A stretch of 64,000 nucleotides of DNA from Prescottella equi (GTDB taxonomy: Bacteria; Actinomycetota; Actinomycetes; Mycobacteriales; Mycobacteriaceae), in NCBI RefSeq assembly GCF_002094305.1, contig NZ_LWTX01000002.1, positions 372,001-436,000 on the forward strand. Reading direction: 5' to 3'. The position numbers and the translations under genes were made by a program. The notes below the pieces were generated by a model. That model worked only from the letters and a program-made list of their open reading frames with translations, did no database searches and had not been told where the DNA came from. Positions 8,087 through 16,211 of this stretch are shown here, one piece after another; position 1 is the stretch's first letter; every line of letters begins with the position of its first letter.

Positions 8087-8377
8087 ATGAGTCCGGTGCG
8101 ACGTGGGGCGAGTCTCCCCATCTTCAATCGCATCGCCGTGCTGCGCGCCGAACGCAAGATGACCCGCGCGCAGCTCGCCGAGCTGATCGAGGTCAACCCG
8201 CAGACGGTCGGCGCACTCGAGCGGGGTGACCACTACCCCAGCCTCGATCTCGCGCTGCGGATCTGCACGGTCTTCGATCTCCCCGTGGAGGCGGTCTTCT
8301 CCCGAACCGAGTTCGGGCCGATCAGCGCCGAGTTGTACCGAGCCGACCGATCACGAGGAGGCGACGACCATGGCTGA
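8087..8377 (+). CDS. XRE/YozG-like helix-turn-helix regulator
   Basis: A 96-residue single-domain DNA-binding protein. The HTH core FNRIAVLRAERKMTRAQLAE and the following VNPQTVGALERGDHYPSLDL match the small regulators commonly found ahead of NatA/NatB-type ABC exporters. ATG at 8087 is preferred over the in-frame ATG at 8078 because the latter lies inside the inverted repeat and -10 region. It overlaps the next gene by 8 bases and heads a four-gene operon, so it probably controls that operon through the palindrome covering its own promoter. Confidence 0.85.
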   Translation: MSPVRRGASLPIFNRIAVLRAERKMTRAQLAELIEVNPQTVGALERGDHYPSLDLALRICTVFDLPVEAVFSRTEFGPISAELYRADRSRGGDDHG

Positions 8378-8921
8378 CCCCGGCTTGCTCGAGCGGTACC
8401 AGGATTTCCGCACCCGGCGGTTCCTGAAGAACGAGGACCAGTTCAAGCACTGGCTACCGGGTTGGCGAACCCGGGCGAGACGGCGCATCCTCGTCGTCAC
8501 CCTGGCGGTGATTCTGGGATGCATGCTCGCCGTCGGCGCGGTCTGCCTGACGAACATGCGCGTCGGCCCGCTGTTGTGGCTGCCCGCCTGCCTCGCCTTC
8601 ATGGCGGTCTGGACGACGCTGCAGATCGTCTCGGGACGCCAGGGCGATGCGCCTCGCCATGCGCTCGACGAATGGGAGGTCCAGCAGCGCGACAGCGCCC
8701 GCTCGATCGGCCTCACGGTCACCCAGGTCCTGACCTTCGTCCCGGCGATGTTCCTGATCGTCGCCGGCTCACTGGACCTCGACATCGACCGATCCAATCT
8801 CACCTACTCCGCCGGACTCTTCGTCCTCACCACGCTGATAGCCGGCGCGTGTTCGCCGGCGATGATCCTGGCGTGGACGCGCCCCGACCCCGAACCCGAC
8901 GACCACGAGGAGACCACATGA
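8370..8921 (+). CDS. Membrane protein of an ABC exporter operon
   Basis: A 183-residue protein with about four transmembrane segments (roughly residues 38-58, 64-82, 112-132 and 145-165) after a charged cytosolic N-terminus. No family with a known activity is recognised. It overlaps the regulator gene by 8 bases and the ATPase gene by the 4-base ATGA, so it is translated as part of the exporter operon and may be an accessory subunit or sensor. Confidence 0.7.
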   Translation: MADPGLLERYQDFRTRRFLKNEDQFKHWLPGWRTRARRRILVVTLAVILGCMLAVGAVCLTNMRVGPLLWLPACLAFMAVWTTLQIVSGRQGDAPRHALDEWEVQQRDSARSIGLTVTQVLTFVPAMFLIVAGSLDLDIDRSNLTYSAGLFVLTTLIAGACSPAMILAWTRPDPEPDDHEETT

Positions 8922-9817
8922 CCGGCCAGACCCTCACCTTCGACGGAATAGCCAAACGCTACGGCGACGTCGTCGCGCTCGAGAGCCTGAGTTTCGACGT
9001 CCGTCCCGGCGAAATCTTCGGCTTCGTCGGCAGCAACGGGGCCGGCAAGACCACCGCGATGCGGATCGCTCTCGGTGTGCTCGCCGCCGACCGCGGCGAG
9101 GTGCGTCTCGGTGGCAAGCCCGTGGACCTCGAGGTCCGCCGCTCGATCGGCTACATGCCCGAGGAGCGCGGCCTCTATCCGAAGATGAAGGTGGGTCGTC
9201 AGCTCACGTACCTGGCCGAGCTGCATGGTCTTTCGCGGGCCGAGGCGGCCGACGCCGCGAGCCGGTGGACCGAGCGTCTCGGCATCGCCGCGCGCGTGAA
9301 CGACGCCGTCGATGCGCTCAGTCTGGGTAACCAGCAGCGCGTGCAGCTCGCCGCCGCGCTGGTCCACGACCCTGCCGTCCTGATCCTCGACGAGCCGTTC
9401 TCGGGCCTGGATCCGGTGGCCGTCGACGTCATGAGCGACGTTCTGGTGGAGAAGGCGAACTCGGGTGTGCCCGTGATCTTCTCGAGCCATCAGCTCGACC
9501 TGGTGCAGCGGCTGTGCGACCGGGTCGGGATCATCGCGAAGGGGCGGATGAACTCGATCGGCACCGTCGACGAACTCCGTGGCAGCGGCGACGTGCTCCT
9601 CGACGTCCACGCACCCGCCGCACCGTCCGGGTGGGCCGACCACCTGTTCGGGGTGACGATCGTCAGCCACGCCGACGGCCGCACGGTGTTGGCACTCGGT
9701 GCGGGGGCCGACGACCAGGCCGTCCTGCATGCCGCTCTGAAGACCGGACCCGTCCACGAGTTCGCGGTCCGCAAGCCGTCCCTGACCGAACTGTTCCGAG
9801 AGGTGGTGTCCGCGTGA
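8918..9817 (+). CDS. ABC transporter ATP-binding protein, NatA-like
   Basis: A 299-residue ATPase with Walker A GSNGAGKTTAM, signature LSLGNQQRVQL and Walker B VLILDEPFSGLDP, plus the short C-terminal domain typical of drug or sodium exporters of this class. It energises the permease encoded immediately downstream (GTGA overlap). The start ATG at 8918 overlaps the membrane-protein stop. The transported substrate is unknown; sodium, antimicrobial peptide or other small molecules are known substrates of relatives. Confidence 0.9.
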   Translation: MTGQTLTFDGIAKRYGDVVALESLSFDVRPGEIFGFVGSNGAGKTTAMRIALGVLAADRGEVRLGGKPVDLEVRRSIGYMPEERGLYPKMKVGRQLTYLAELHGLSRAEAADAASRWTERLGIAARVNDAVDALSLGNQQRVQLAAALVHDPAVLILDEPFSGLDPVAVDVMSDVLVEKANSGVPVIFSSHQLDLVQRLCDRVGIIAKGRMNSIGTVDELRGSGDVLLDVHAPAAPSGWADHLFGVTIVSHADGRTVLALGAGADDQAVLHAALKTGPVHEFAVRKPSLTELFREVVSA

Positions 9818-11016
9818 GCGAACGCAGCGGACTGAACCCGAGCCGCGCCATCGCACTGGTGGCCCGGCGCGAATTCCTGACCCAGGTGCAAAAGAAGAGC
9901 TTCCTGGTCAGCAACGTGATCGTCCTGATCGCGATCATCGGCGGCATCGTCGCCGCATCGATCTTCTCCGGCAAGGACGACGAGTCCCGCTCGAAGGTGG
10001 GGCTCGTCGGCGACCAGTCGCTCAGTGCGGCACTGGTCGCGACCGGCGACGCGGCCGGCAACCCCGTCGAGGTGACCGAGATCGGCGACGAGCAGACCGC
10101 CCGCACGCAGGTCGAGGACGGTGACCTCGACGTCGCCGTCGTGCCGGGCAGCGGGGGCGCGGTCACCGCGATCACGAAGTCCGAGATCGACTCCTCGCTG
10201 CGCGTCGTGCTCGACGGTGCGGTGGCCGCCCAGGCCCAGAGCGCCGCGCTGGCCGCCCAGGGCGTCGACGCCGCGCAACTGGCCGAGAACACCGCGTCGG
10301 CAGTCGTCACCGTCGACGCCATCGATCCTCCGGATCCCGAACGTGGACAGCGCATCGCGCTGTCCACGGCGGTGGTGGTCCTGTTGTACATGCAGATCCT
10401 CGCGTTCGGCATGTACGTCGCGATGGGCGTGGTCGAGGAGAAGTCGTCCCGCGTCGTCGAACTGCTGCTGTCGACCCTGCGTCCGCTGCAGTTGCTGTGG
10501 GGCAAGGTGATCGGCATCGGCGCTGTCGGTCTCGCACAGTTGACGGTGTACGGCGTCGTGGGTGTCGGCGCGGGCGTCGCGACCGGGGTCCTCACCCTCG
10601 GCGGCACCGCCTGGGGCACCCTGCTCGGCACGCTGGGCTGGTTCGTTCTCGGCTTCGCGTTCTTCGCGGTGCTCTATGCCGCAACAGGTTCGATGGTCTC
10701 GCGCCAGGAGGACGTCAATTCCACCGCGATGCCGTTGACCATCCTGATCATGGCGATGTTCTTCGCCGCGTTCAGCGCCGTGCAGAACCCGGAAGGCACA
10801 CTGTCCAACGTGCTCAGTTGGATTCCGCCGTTCTCGGCGATCCTCATGCCGCTGCGCATCGCGGCCGGTGTCGCGAGCGCCACCCAGATCGCCGCCACGG
10901 TCGTGCTCATGCTGATCGTCACCGTCGCGATGTCCGCGATCGCCGCCCGCATCTACCAGCGCTCGATCCTGCGGATGGGCAAGACGGTCTCGTGGCGCGA
11001 GGCACTCGCGCGGTAA
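9814..11016 (+). CDS. ABC-2 type permease, NatB-like
   Basis: A 400-residue permease. There is one N-terminal membrane helix (about residues 28-48), a large extracytosolic domain of about 140 residues, then five to six helices. The VVEEKSSRVVELLLSTLRPLQLLWGK stretch is typical of ABC2 membrane subunits. GTG at 9814 overlaps the ATPase stop. It is the last gene of the regulator, membrane protein, ATPase and permease operon. Confidence 0.88.
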   Translation: MSERSGLNPSRAIALVARREFLTQVQKKSFLVSNVIVLIAIIGGIVAASIFSGKDDESRSKVGLVGDQSLSAALVATGDAAGNPVEVTEIGDEQTARTQVEDGDLDVAVVPGSGGAVTAITKSEIDSSLRVVLDGAVAAQAQSAALAAQGVDAAQLAENTASAVVTVDAIDPPDPERGQRIALSTAVVVLLYMQILAFGMYVAMGVVEEKSSRVVELLLSTLRPLQLLWGKVIGIGAVGLAQLTVYGVVGVGAGVATGVLTLGGTAWGTLLGTLGWFVLGFAFFAVLYAATGSMVSRQEDVNSTAMPLTILIMAMFFAAFSAVQNPEGTLSNVLSWIPPFSAILMPLRIAAGVASATQIAATVVLMLIVTVAMSAIAARIYQRSILRMGKTVSWREALAR

Positions 11017-11017
11017 C

Positions 11018-11023
11018 TAGGCT
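11018..11023 (+). promoter_or_regulatory. Putative -10 element for the carboxyltransferase gene
   Basis: TAGGCT, a good actinobacterial TANNNT -10 box, begins two bases after the permease stop. Transcription would start near 11030, placing the 11035-11064 hairpin at the very 5' end of the carboxyltransferase leader. No clear -35 is seen. Confidence 0.4.
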
Positions 11024-11034
11024 GGAGCTGTGCC

Positions 11035-11064
11035 GGCCGCCGTCGTCTCCGGACGACGGCGGCC
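11035..11064 (+). terminator. 13-bp perfect hairpin with TCCG loop
   Basis: GGCCGCCGTCGTC at 11035-11047 and GACGACGGCGGCC at 11052-11064 pair perfectly around the tetraloop TCCG. It follows the exporter operon by 18 bases and lacks a T tract, so it may terminate that operon. If the -10 at 11018 is used, it is instead a leader structure of the carboxyltransferase mRNA. Confidence 0.6.
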
Positions 11065-11091
11065 GTTCCGTAGAGAAGTGGAGGAAGGCCC

Positions 11092-12597
11092 GTGCCCGCG
11101 AACAAGGTTTCGGCTCGCGAACTGATCGGCCAGGTATTCGACGCCGACAGCTTCGAATCGTGGGACACCGCACCGCTCGAGATCGATCCCGACCCGAAGT
11201 ACCGGGCCGAACTCGATGCGGCAGCCGAGAAGTCGGGCGCCGACGAGTCCGTGCTCACCGGGACCGCACTGCTCGGCGGGCGCCGCGTGGCCGTGATCGC
11301 GTGCGAGTTCTCGTTCCTCGCCGGCTCCATCGGCGTGGCCGCAGCGGAACGGATCGTCACCGCGATCGAGCGCGCCACCACCGAGGGTCTCCCGCTGCTC
11401 GCGTCGCCCACCTCCGGCGGCACCCGCATGCAGGAGGGCACGGTCGCCTTCGTGCAGATGGTGAAGATCGCGGCCGCGATCGCCGCCCACAAGTCCGCTC
11501 ACCTGCCGTACCTGGTGTACCTGCGCAATCCCACCACCGGTGGGGTGTTCGCATCGTGGGGGTCGCTCGGTCACGTCACCATCGCCGAACCCGGCGCGCT
11601 CGTCGGCTTCCTCGGCCCGCGCGTGTACGAGGCCCTCTACGGCGAGAAGTTCCCGGAGGGCGTGCAGACGTCGGAGAACCTGTACCGCAACGGTGTGATC
11701 GACGGAGTGGCGTCGACGACCCAACTGCGTGACCTCGTCGACCGCGCCCTGCACGTGCTCGTCGACTCGCCGGGTGACGACCACACGATTCCCGAACCGG
11801 CTGACTCCCAGGACATCCCGGACGTCCCGGCGTGGCAGTCGGTCATCACGTCGCGGCGCGACGACCGTCCGGGTGTGCGCGAGCTCGTCCGGCACGCGTC
11901 GTCCACCCGGGTGCCCCTCAGCGGCACCGGCCAGGGCGAGGTGGACTCGACCGTGCTGCTGTCGCTGGCCCGGTTCCACGGTCAGCCGTGCGTGCTGTTC
12001 GGTCAGGATCGCGCGGGCCAGTCGGCGCTCAACACGATGGGGCCGGCAGCGCTGCGGGAGGCCCGCCGCGGTATGCGGATGGCGGCCGAACTGCGGCTAC
12101 CGCTGGTGCTCGTGATCGACACCCTCGGCGCGGCTCTGTCCAAGGAGGCCGAGGAGCGGGGCCTGGCCCCCGAGATCGCGCGCTGCATCTCCGATCTCGT
12201 CACCCTGCGCACGCCCACCGTGTCGGTGCTGCTCGGTCAGGGCACCGGCGGCGGCGCTCTCGCGCTACTGCCCGCCGACCGCGTCCTCGCCGCGCAGAAC
12301 GGCTGGCTCGCACCGCTTCCACCGGAGGGGGCGAGTGCCATCGTGCACCGCGACGTCACCCACGCACCCGCAATGGCGGCGGCGCAGGGCATCCGGTCGC
12401 TCGACCTGCTACGCGACGGTGTCGTCGACGCAGTCATTCCCGAAAGGCCCGACGCGGCGATCGAGCCGGTCGAGTTCTCCCGGCGCGTCGGCGCCGCGAT
12501 CGCCCGCGAACTCGTCTCCCTGCGCGGGGTCCCCGGCGACGATCGGATGTCCGCTCGACTCGGGCGCTTCCGCACGCTGGGACTGCCCGCGGACTGA
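11092..12597 (+). CDS. accD3: Acyl-CoA carboxylase carboxyltransferase, AccD3-like (fused beta and alpha halves)
   Basis: A 501-residue carboxyltransferase containing both halves of the active site. The N-terminal half has SPTSGGTRMQEG and NPTTGGVFASWGSLG, and the C-terminal half has the AccA-like TLGAALSKEAEERG and LLGQGTGGGALALLPADR. The family transfers carboxybiotin-bound CO2 to an acyl-CoA, giving malonyl-CoA or methylmalonyl-CoA for lipid and mycolate synthesis. Length and architecture match mycobacterial AccD3 (about 495 residues), but substrate preference is not shown by sequence. GTG at 11092 follows a GGAGGAAGG-type ribosome site. No biotin-carrier subunit is encoded nearby. Confidence 0.82.
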   Translation: MPANKVSARELIGQVFDADSFESWDTAPLEIDPDPKYRAELDAAAEKSGADESVLTGTALLGGRRVAVIACEFSFLAGSIGVAAAERIVTAIERATTEGLPLLASPTSGGTRMQEGTVAFVQMVKIAAAIAAHKSAHLPYLVYLRNPTTGGVFASWGSLGHVTIAEPGALVGFLGPRVYEALYGEKFPEGVQTSENLYRNGVIDGVASTTQLRDLVDRALHVLVDSPGDDHTIPEPADSQDIPDVPAWQSVITSRRDDRPGVRELVRHASSTRVPLSGTGQGEVDSTVLLSLARFHGQPCVLFGQDRAGQSALNTMGPAALREARRGMRMAAELRLPLVLVIDTLGAALSKEAEERGLAPEIARCISDLVTLRTPTVSVLLGQGTGGGALALLPADRVLAAQNGWLAPLPPEGASAIVHRDVTHAPAMAAAQGIRSLDLLRDGVVDAVIPERPDAAIEPVEFSRRVGAAIARELVSLRGVPGDDRMSARLGRFRTLGLPAD

Positions 12598-12627
12598 ACG
12601 ACGGGTCCCCCCGTTACCGGGGCGTGA

Positions 12628-13239
12628 CTACGCGGTGGTTCGCTGATTCCGGGCGGCGGACCACTCCGCCAACTGCTCCAGCGCGGTTCGCGCGAGCGCC
12701 GCGGCCTCGTCCCGATTGACCCGGGACAGCAGCAGCGCACTGATCGACAGCGACGTCAGGAGACGGGTGCGATGGACGATCCGGTCGGCGGAGGCCTCGG
12801 GGTCGAGGGCGCGCAGCGCGTGCGCCAGCGCCGCCGCCAGCTCCGATCGGTAGGCGTCGACCACCGCCCGCTGGGCGTCGTCGTGCGCAGCGAATCCGGC
12901 GGCGCTGTTGAGAAGCAGGCACCCGCGCCCGGGGTAGTCGTCCGGCAGGGACTCGATGGCCTCCACGACACCGCGGTAGTACCGGGAGGCCGCGTCGGGC
13001 ACGGTGGGCTCGTGGGTCAGGATCCGCAGTCGCGGGCGGACCACGCGGTCCAGGTAGTCCTGCACGGCGGCATCGAAGAGACCCCGTTTGCTACCGAACG
13101 CGTTGTACAGGCTCGACCGGTTCAACCCTGTCACGCGTTCGAGGTCCGGTACCGAGGTGGCCTCGAACCCCTTGTCCCAGAAGAGGTCCCGCGCCCGAGC
13201 GACGACGGTGTCGGTGTCGAACTCCTGCACCCGCGGCAT
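12628..13239 (-). CDS. TetR family repressor
   Basis: A 203-residue regulator with N-terminal HTH (TSVPDLERVTGLNRSSLYNA, about 27-46, followed by FGSKRGLF), like TetR proteins of the C-terminal class that includes CLLLNSAAGFAAHDD. It is divergent from the DUF1304 gene; the 78-base gap between them contains an imperfect palindrome, the probable shared operator. ATG at 13239 is chosen; a TTG/GTG extension is possible but lacks homology. Confidence 0.83.
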   Translation of the reverse strand: MPRVQEFDTDTVVARARDLFWDKGFEATSVPDLERVTGLNRSSLYNAFGSKRGLFDAAVQDYLDRVVRPRLRILTHEPTVPDAASRYYRGVVEAIESLPDDYPGRGCLLLNSAAGFAAHDDAQRAVVDAYRSELAAALAHALRALDPEASADRIVHRTRLLTSLSISALLLSRVNRDEAAALARTALEQLAEWSAARNQRTTA

Positions 13240-13279
13240 GACGACCCTCACTTCCCGTTGTGGAACGACCATTGCAGTA

Positions 13280-13301
13280 TATATTGAAACGATCAGTTCA
13301 A
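13280..13301. promoter_or_regulatory. Putative promoter and TetR operator for the DUF1304 gene
   Basis: TATATT at 13280-13285 is a plausible -10, with a weak TTGTGG -35 16 bases upstream. It runs into the imperfect palindrome TTGAAACGATCAGTTCAA (13284-13301; 14 of 18 positions symmetrical), placed so a bound repressor would block the promoter. Confidence 0.5.
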
Positions 13302-13317
13302 AATAAGGAGAGTGACC

Positions 13318-13704
13318 ATGGTCGTCGCGGGTCTGATCGTCGCCGCACTCGCCGGCGCGCTGCATGTCTACATCTTCTTCCTCGAGTCGCTGCGCTGGAC
13401 CGCCCCGCGCACCCGCGCGACGTTCGGCACCACCGCCGAGGAGGCCGCCGCAACCCGGGAACTCGCGTTCAACCAGGGCTTCTACAACCTTTTCCTGGCG
13501 ATCGTCACGGCCGCCGGCATCGTCGCAGTCCTGATCGGCGCGACCGCAGTGGGTTCGGCGCTCGTGTTCGCCGGCACCGGATCGATGCTGCTCGCAGCAC
13601 TGGTCCTGCTGCTCTCGTCGCCGGACAAGGCCCGTGCCGCGATCACTCAGGGGACGCTCCCCCTCGTCGCCGTCGTCCTCCTCGCACTCGGACTGATTCT
13701 CTGA
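13318..13704 (+). CDS. DUF1304 family membrane protein
   Basis: A 128-residue protein with four transmembrane helices. It shows the DUF1304 pattern of an early HVYIFFLES motif and FNQGFYNLFLA at the second helix. The function of the family is not established. ATG at 13318 is preferred because AAGGAG (13305-13310) lies 7 bases upstream; the GTG at 13312 would be too close to it. Divergent from the TetR gene and 28 bases ahead of the reductase, so likely co-transcribed with that gene under TetR control. Confidence 0.82.
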   Translation: MVVAGLIVAALAGALHVYIFFLESLRWTAPRTRATFGTTAEEAAATRELAFNQGFYNLFLAIVTAAGIVAVLIGATAVGSALVFAGTGSMLLAALVLLLSSPDKARAAITQGTLPLVAVVLLALGLIL

Positions 13705-13732
13705 CCCCGCACACCCACGAAGGGACCGATCC

Positions 13733-14737
13733 ATGTCGACCAGCACGCAGATCCAGCTCATCGCCCGCCCGGTCGGGTGGCCCACGCTCGACAACTTCCG
13801 GACTACCACCGTGGAGCTGCCGGACCTCGCACCCAACCAGGTGCGGGTGGCCAACGAGTTCCTCTCCGTCGACCCGTACATGCGCGGCCGGATGAACGAC
13901 GTGAAGTCCTACGTGCCTCCGTTCGCGCTGAACGAGACCATGACCGGCGGCGCGGTGGGCCGAATCGTCGAGTCCACCTCCCCCTCCCACCCCGCCGGTG
14001 CCGTCGTCGTGCACGATCTCGGCTGGCGCGACGTGGCACAGGGTGACGCCTCGGGCTTCCGTGTGGTGGAGGAGATTCCGGGCGTACCGGTGTCCGCGTA
14101 CCTCGGCATCCTCGGCCTCACGGGGCTCACCGCCTACGTCGGGCTGATGCACATCGCGCACCTGAAGCCGGGCGAGTCCGTGTTCATCTCCGGTGCCGCG
14201 GGCGCCGTCGGCACCGCCGCCGGACAGATCGCCCGGTTGGAGGGGGCCGCCCGGATCATCGGCTCGGCGGGGTCGGCCGAGAAGGTGGAGCTGCTCACCG
14301 AGCGCTACGGCTACAGCGTGGCGTTCGACTACAAGCGGGAACCGGTGCGGAAGCAGTTGCGGGAGATCGCCGGAGACGGCATCGACGTCTACTTCGACAA
14401 CGTCGGCGGAGACCATCTCGAGGCCGCGCTGGACGTGATGAGGGACGGTGGCCGGGCAGCGTTGTGCGGCGCCATCGCCGACTACAACGCGACCGAGCGC
14501 ACGCCGGGTCCCGACAACATGGCGAACATCATCACCCGCGGGCTGACGCTGCAGGGATTCACACTCGGCAACTACACCCACTTCTTCCCCGAGTTCGCCG
14601 CCAAGATGGGGCCCTGGTTGGCGTCGGGCGACGTCGTGTTCGACGAGACGATCGTCGACGGCATCGACAACGCGGTCGACGCCTTCCTCCAGCTGATGCG
14701 CGGCGGCAACATCGGGAAGATGCTGGTGCGGATCTGA
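13733..14737 (+). CDS. Zinc-independent MDR NADPH oxidoreductase (CurA/leukotriene B4 dehydrogenase-like)
   Basis: A 334-residue medium-chain reductase. It has SVDPYMRGRM at about 42-51, the AYLGILGLTGLTAYVG segment, the nucleotide-binding FISGAAGAVGTAAGQIA and the YFDNVGGDHLEAAL signature of the NADP-dependent alkenal/enone reductase group. Such enzymes reduce the C=C bond of alpha,beta-unsaturated ketones or aldehydes. It follows the DUF1304 gene and may be induced with it when the TetR ligand, perhaps a reactive enone, is present. Confidence 0.87.
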   Translation: MSTSTQIQLIARPVGWPTLDNFRTTTVELPDLAPNQVRVANEFLSVDPYMRGRMNDVKSYVPPFALNETMTGGAVGRIVESTSPSHPAGAVVVHDLGWRDVAQGDASGFRVVEEIPGVPVSAYLGILGLTGLTAYVGLMHIAHLKPGESVFISGAAGAVGTAAGQIARLEGAARIIGSAGSAEKVELLTERYGYSVAFDYKREPVRKQLREIAGDGIDVYFDNVGGDHLEAALDVMRDGGRAALCGAIADYNATERTPGPDNMANIITRGLTLQGFTLGNYTHFFPEFAAKMGPWLASGDVVFDETIVDGIDNAVDAFLQLMRGGNIGKMLVRI

Positions 14738-14751
14738 ACTCCCCCCTTCGA

Positions 14752-14798
14752 CCGACTGTCACATGCGTTCGGTTCGAGTGAATGCATGTGACAGTCGG
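14752..14798. terminator. 15-bp perfect hairpin between convergent genes
   Basis: CCGACTGTCACATGC at 14752-14766 pairs perfectly with GCATGTGACAGTCGG at 14784-14798 across a 17-base loop. It fills the gap between the convergent reductase and GPP34 genes and probably acts as a bidirectional terminator. Confidence 0.65.
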
Positions 14799-14808
14799 CC
14801 GGGGACCC

Positions 14809-15498
14809 TCAGGACGATCCGGCAGCGATCGCCGGCACCATGACCGCCACGAAGACGGCGCTGTTGATCGCGTCGACGGCCTTGCGGACCGCCGCGCCCG
14901 CCCATTCGCCGTCGGCGATCTCCTTGGCGCGCTTGCGGATCATCTTGCGGTCGGTGTCGGGAAACACCTTCGCCGCAGCGTCCACCGCGGACAGCAGGGA
15001 GATCAGTGCCGCGGCACGGGGCGTCGGATCGAGGCCCTCGACCAGCACCCCGGACAGTTCGTGACGCACCCCTCGCTCGTGGCTCTCGTCGACGGGCGGC
15101 CAGACCTTGGACGGGAAGATCCCGAGCACCTTGCGTCGGCTCTCGCGAACCCACCCGCGGTCGATCACCCGCTCGAACACCGCGGCCCGAACCTCGGAGT
15201 CGAGCTTCTCGATCGCCGCTTCCGGTTTCATCGGACGCCGGGCGTCCGCGACTACGCCGAGAGCGCGCCCGAGGATCGGGTCGGCAGGCGCCTCCACCCG
15301 CCGCACCGCGAGCCGGCCTCGCTTGACGTCCTCACCCTGGTCCGCGGGCGTCACGTACCCGTCGAGCGCCAGCTCGAGCAGCACCGCACCGGCCAGCACC
15401 CGAGGCAGCCGGGTGCCGTCGACGAGCGGGTCGCCCGACTCGTCGTCGAGTAGGAGCAGCAGCAGATCCTCGGCGATGAGCGACGTCATGGCCTTCAC
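14809..15498 (-). CDS. GPP34 (GOLPH3-like) family protein
   Basis: A 229-residue soluble protein with the GPP34 opening LIAEDLLLLLLDDESG and the LAGAVLLELAL stretch. The eukaryotic relative binds phosphatidylinositol-4-phosphate on Golgi membranes. Actinobacterial members are widespread, and any membrane or phosphoinositide link is inference. The C-terminal helix (NSAVFVAVMVPAIAAG) is hydrophobic. The start is GTG at 15498 or ATG at 15489. It lies 15 bases downstream of the gene ending at 15514 on the same strand. Confidence 0.82.
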   Translation of the reverse strand: MKAMTSLIAEDLLLLLLDDESGDPLVDGTRLPRVLAGAVLLELALDGYVTPADQGEDVKRGRLAVRRVEAPADPILGRALGVVADARRPMKPEAAIEKLDSEVRAAVFERVIDRGWVRESRRKVLGIFPSKVWPPVDESHERGVRHELSGVLVEGLDPTPRAAALISLLSAVDAAAKVFPDTDRKMIRKRAKEIADGEWAGAAVRKAVDAINSAVFVAVMVPAIAAGSS

Positions 15499-15513
15499 CG
15501 TACGGAACGGACG

Positions 15514-15873
15514 TCAACAGGTCGACGGCGCGAACTCGCCGTAGGTGGTGCCGTCCTCTCGCCACCACTTCGACGCCCGGAGTTCGCCGACCACGGCGTC
15601 GAACGCGTCGACGAGCCACTCCCGGTCCGCGGAGGCGAGCAGCACGTCGGCGCTGCCGAAGAACTTCACCGTCCACGTGCCGGGACCGCCGTCGGCCGTC
15701 GTGGCGAGATCCCCGCCGGCGTTGGTGGCGAGCAGGTACCGGCCCAGCTCGAACTCGACGCGGATGGCGTACGTGCCGCCCAGGTTGACGATGTTGGCAG
15801 GACGCTGCGTCGCCGTGGCCATCGCCACGAGGGCATCCGCGTACCGTTCGGTGTGCTCACGAGTCAGCGGCAT
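15514..15873 (-). CDS. Conserved hypothetical protein
   Basis: A 119-residue soluble protein of mixed alpha/beta character, rich in aromatic residues towards the C-terminus (WTVKFFG, SKWWREDG). No family is recognised. Codon usage is typical of real genes here. It is upstream of and on the same strand as the GPP34 gene, so the two may form a small operon. Confidence 0.6.
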   Translation of the reverse strand: MPLTREHTERYADALVAMATATQRPANIVNLGGTYAIRVEFELGRYLLATNAGGDLATTADGGPGTWTVKFFGSADVLLASADREWLVDAFDAVVGELRASKWWREDGTTYGEFAPSTC

Positions 15874-16211
15874 GGCGGGACCGCCCGTCGCCGCCTCGGC
15901 AGAGCGAAGCCCAGGTCATCCGCACGCGCGACACCGACCCCTCGAACGATGCTGCGCAACTGATCGATTCGCGCGCTTATCGGACTTTTCCCAACGCTCT
16001 CACCTTCTCACGGACAACCTACGCGGTGCACCTGCTCTCCCACTCCGTTAGACGTTCCGAAGCGACCGAACCGAACACCGGCCGACTGTGATCTGTCGCA
16101 CATTTCCGGCGGCGGGTGGCGCTGCCTGCGGTTTGACGGTCGGTGCGTCCGATCGGGGTAAAGTCGGCGTGCCTCACTCCCGCGACGGCTTCGACGGGAG
16201 GAGTGTATTCA
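15874..16211. other. 338-base intergenic region upstream of the ECF sigma gene
   Basis: No gene is seen here. It separates the divergent hypothetical gene and the sigma-factor gene and should hold both promoters. The only convincing element is near its right end (16133-16164). Confidence 0.6.
16133..16164 (+). promoter_or_regulatory. Candidate promoter of the ECF sigma gene
   Basis: TTGACG at 16133-16138 and TAAAGT at 16159-16164 resemble -35 and -10 boxes but with a long 20-base spacer. The GTTT and GGGTA words are also present but are 21 bases apart, wider than the usual stress-sigma spacing. The start codon lies 47 bases downstream. Confidence 0.3.

Noticed and set aside
16131-16160. A SigF/SigB-type promoter (GTTT ... 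GGGTA) for the ECF gene
   Set aside because: The two words are 21 bases apart, wider than the usual 15-17.
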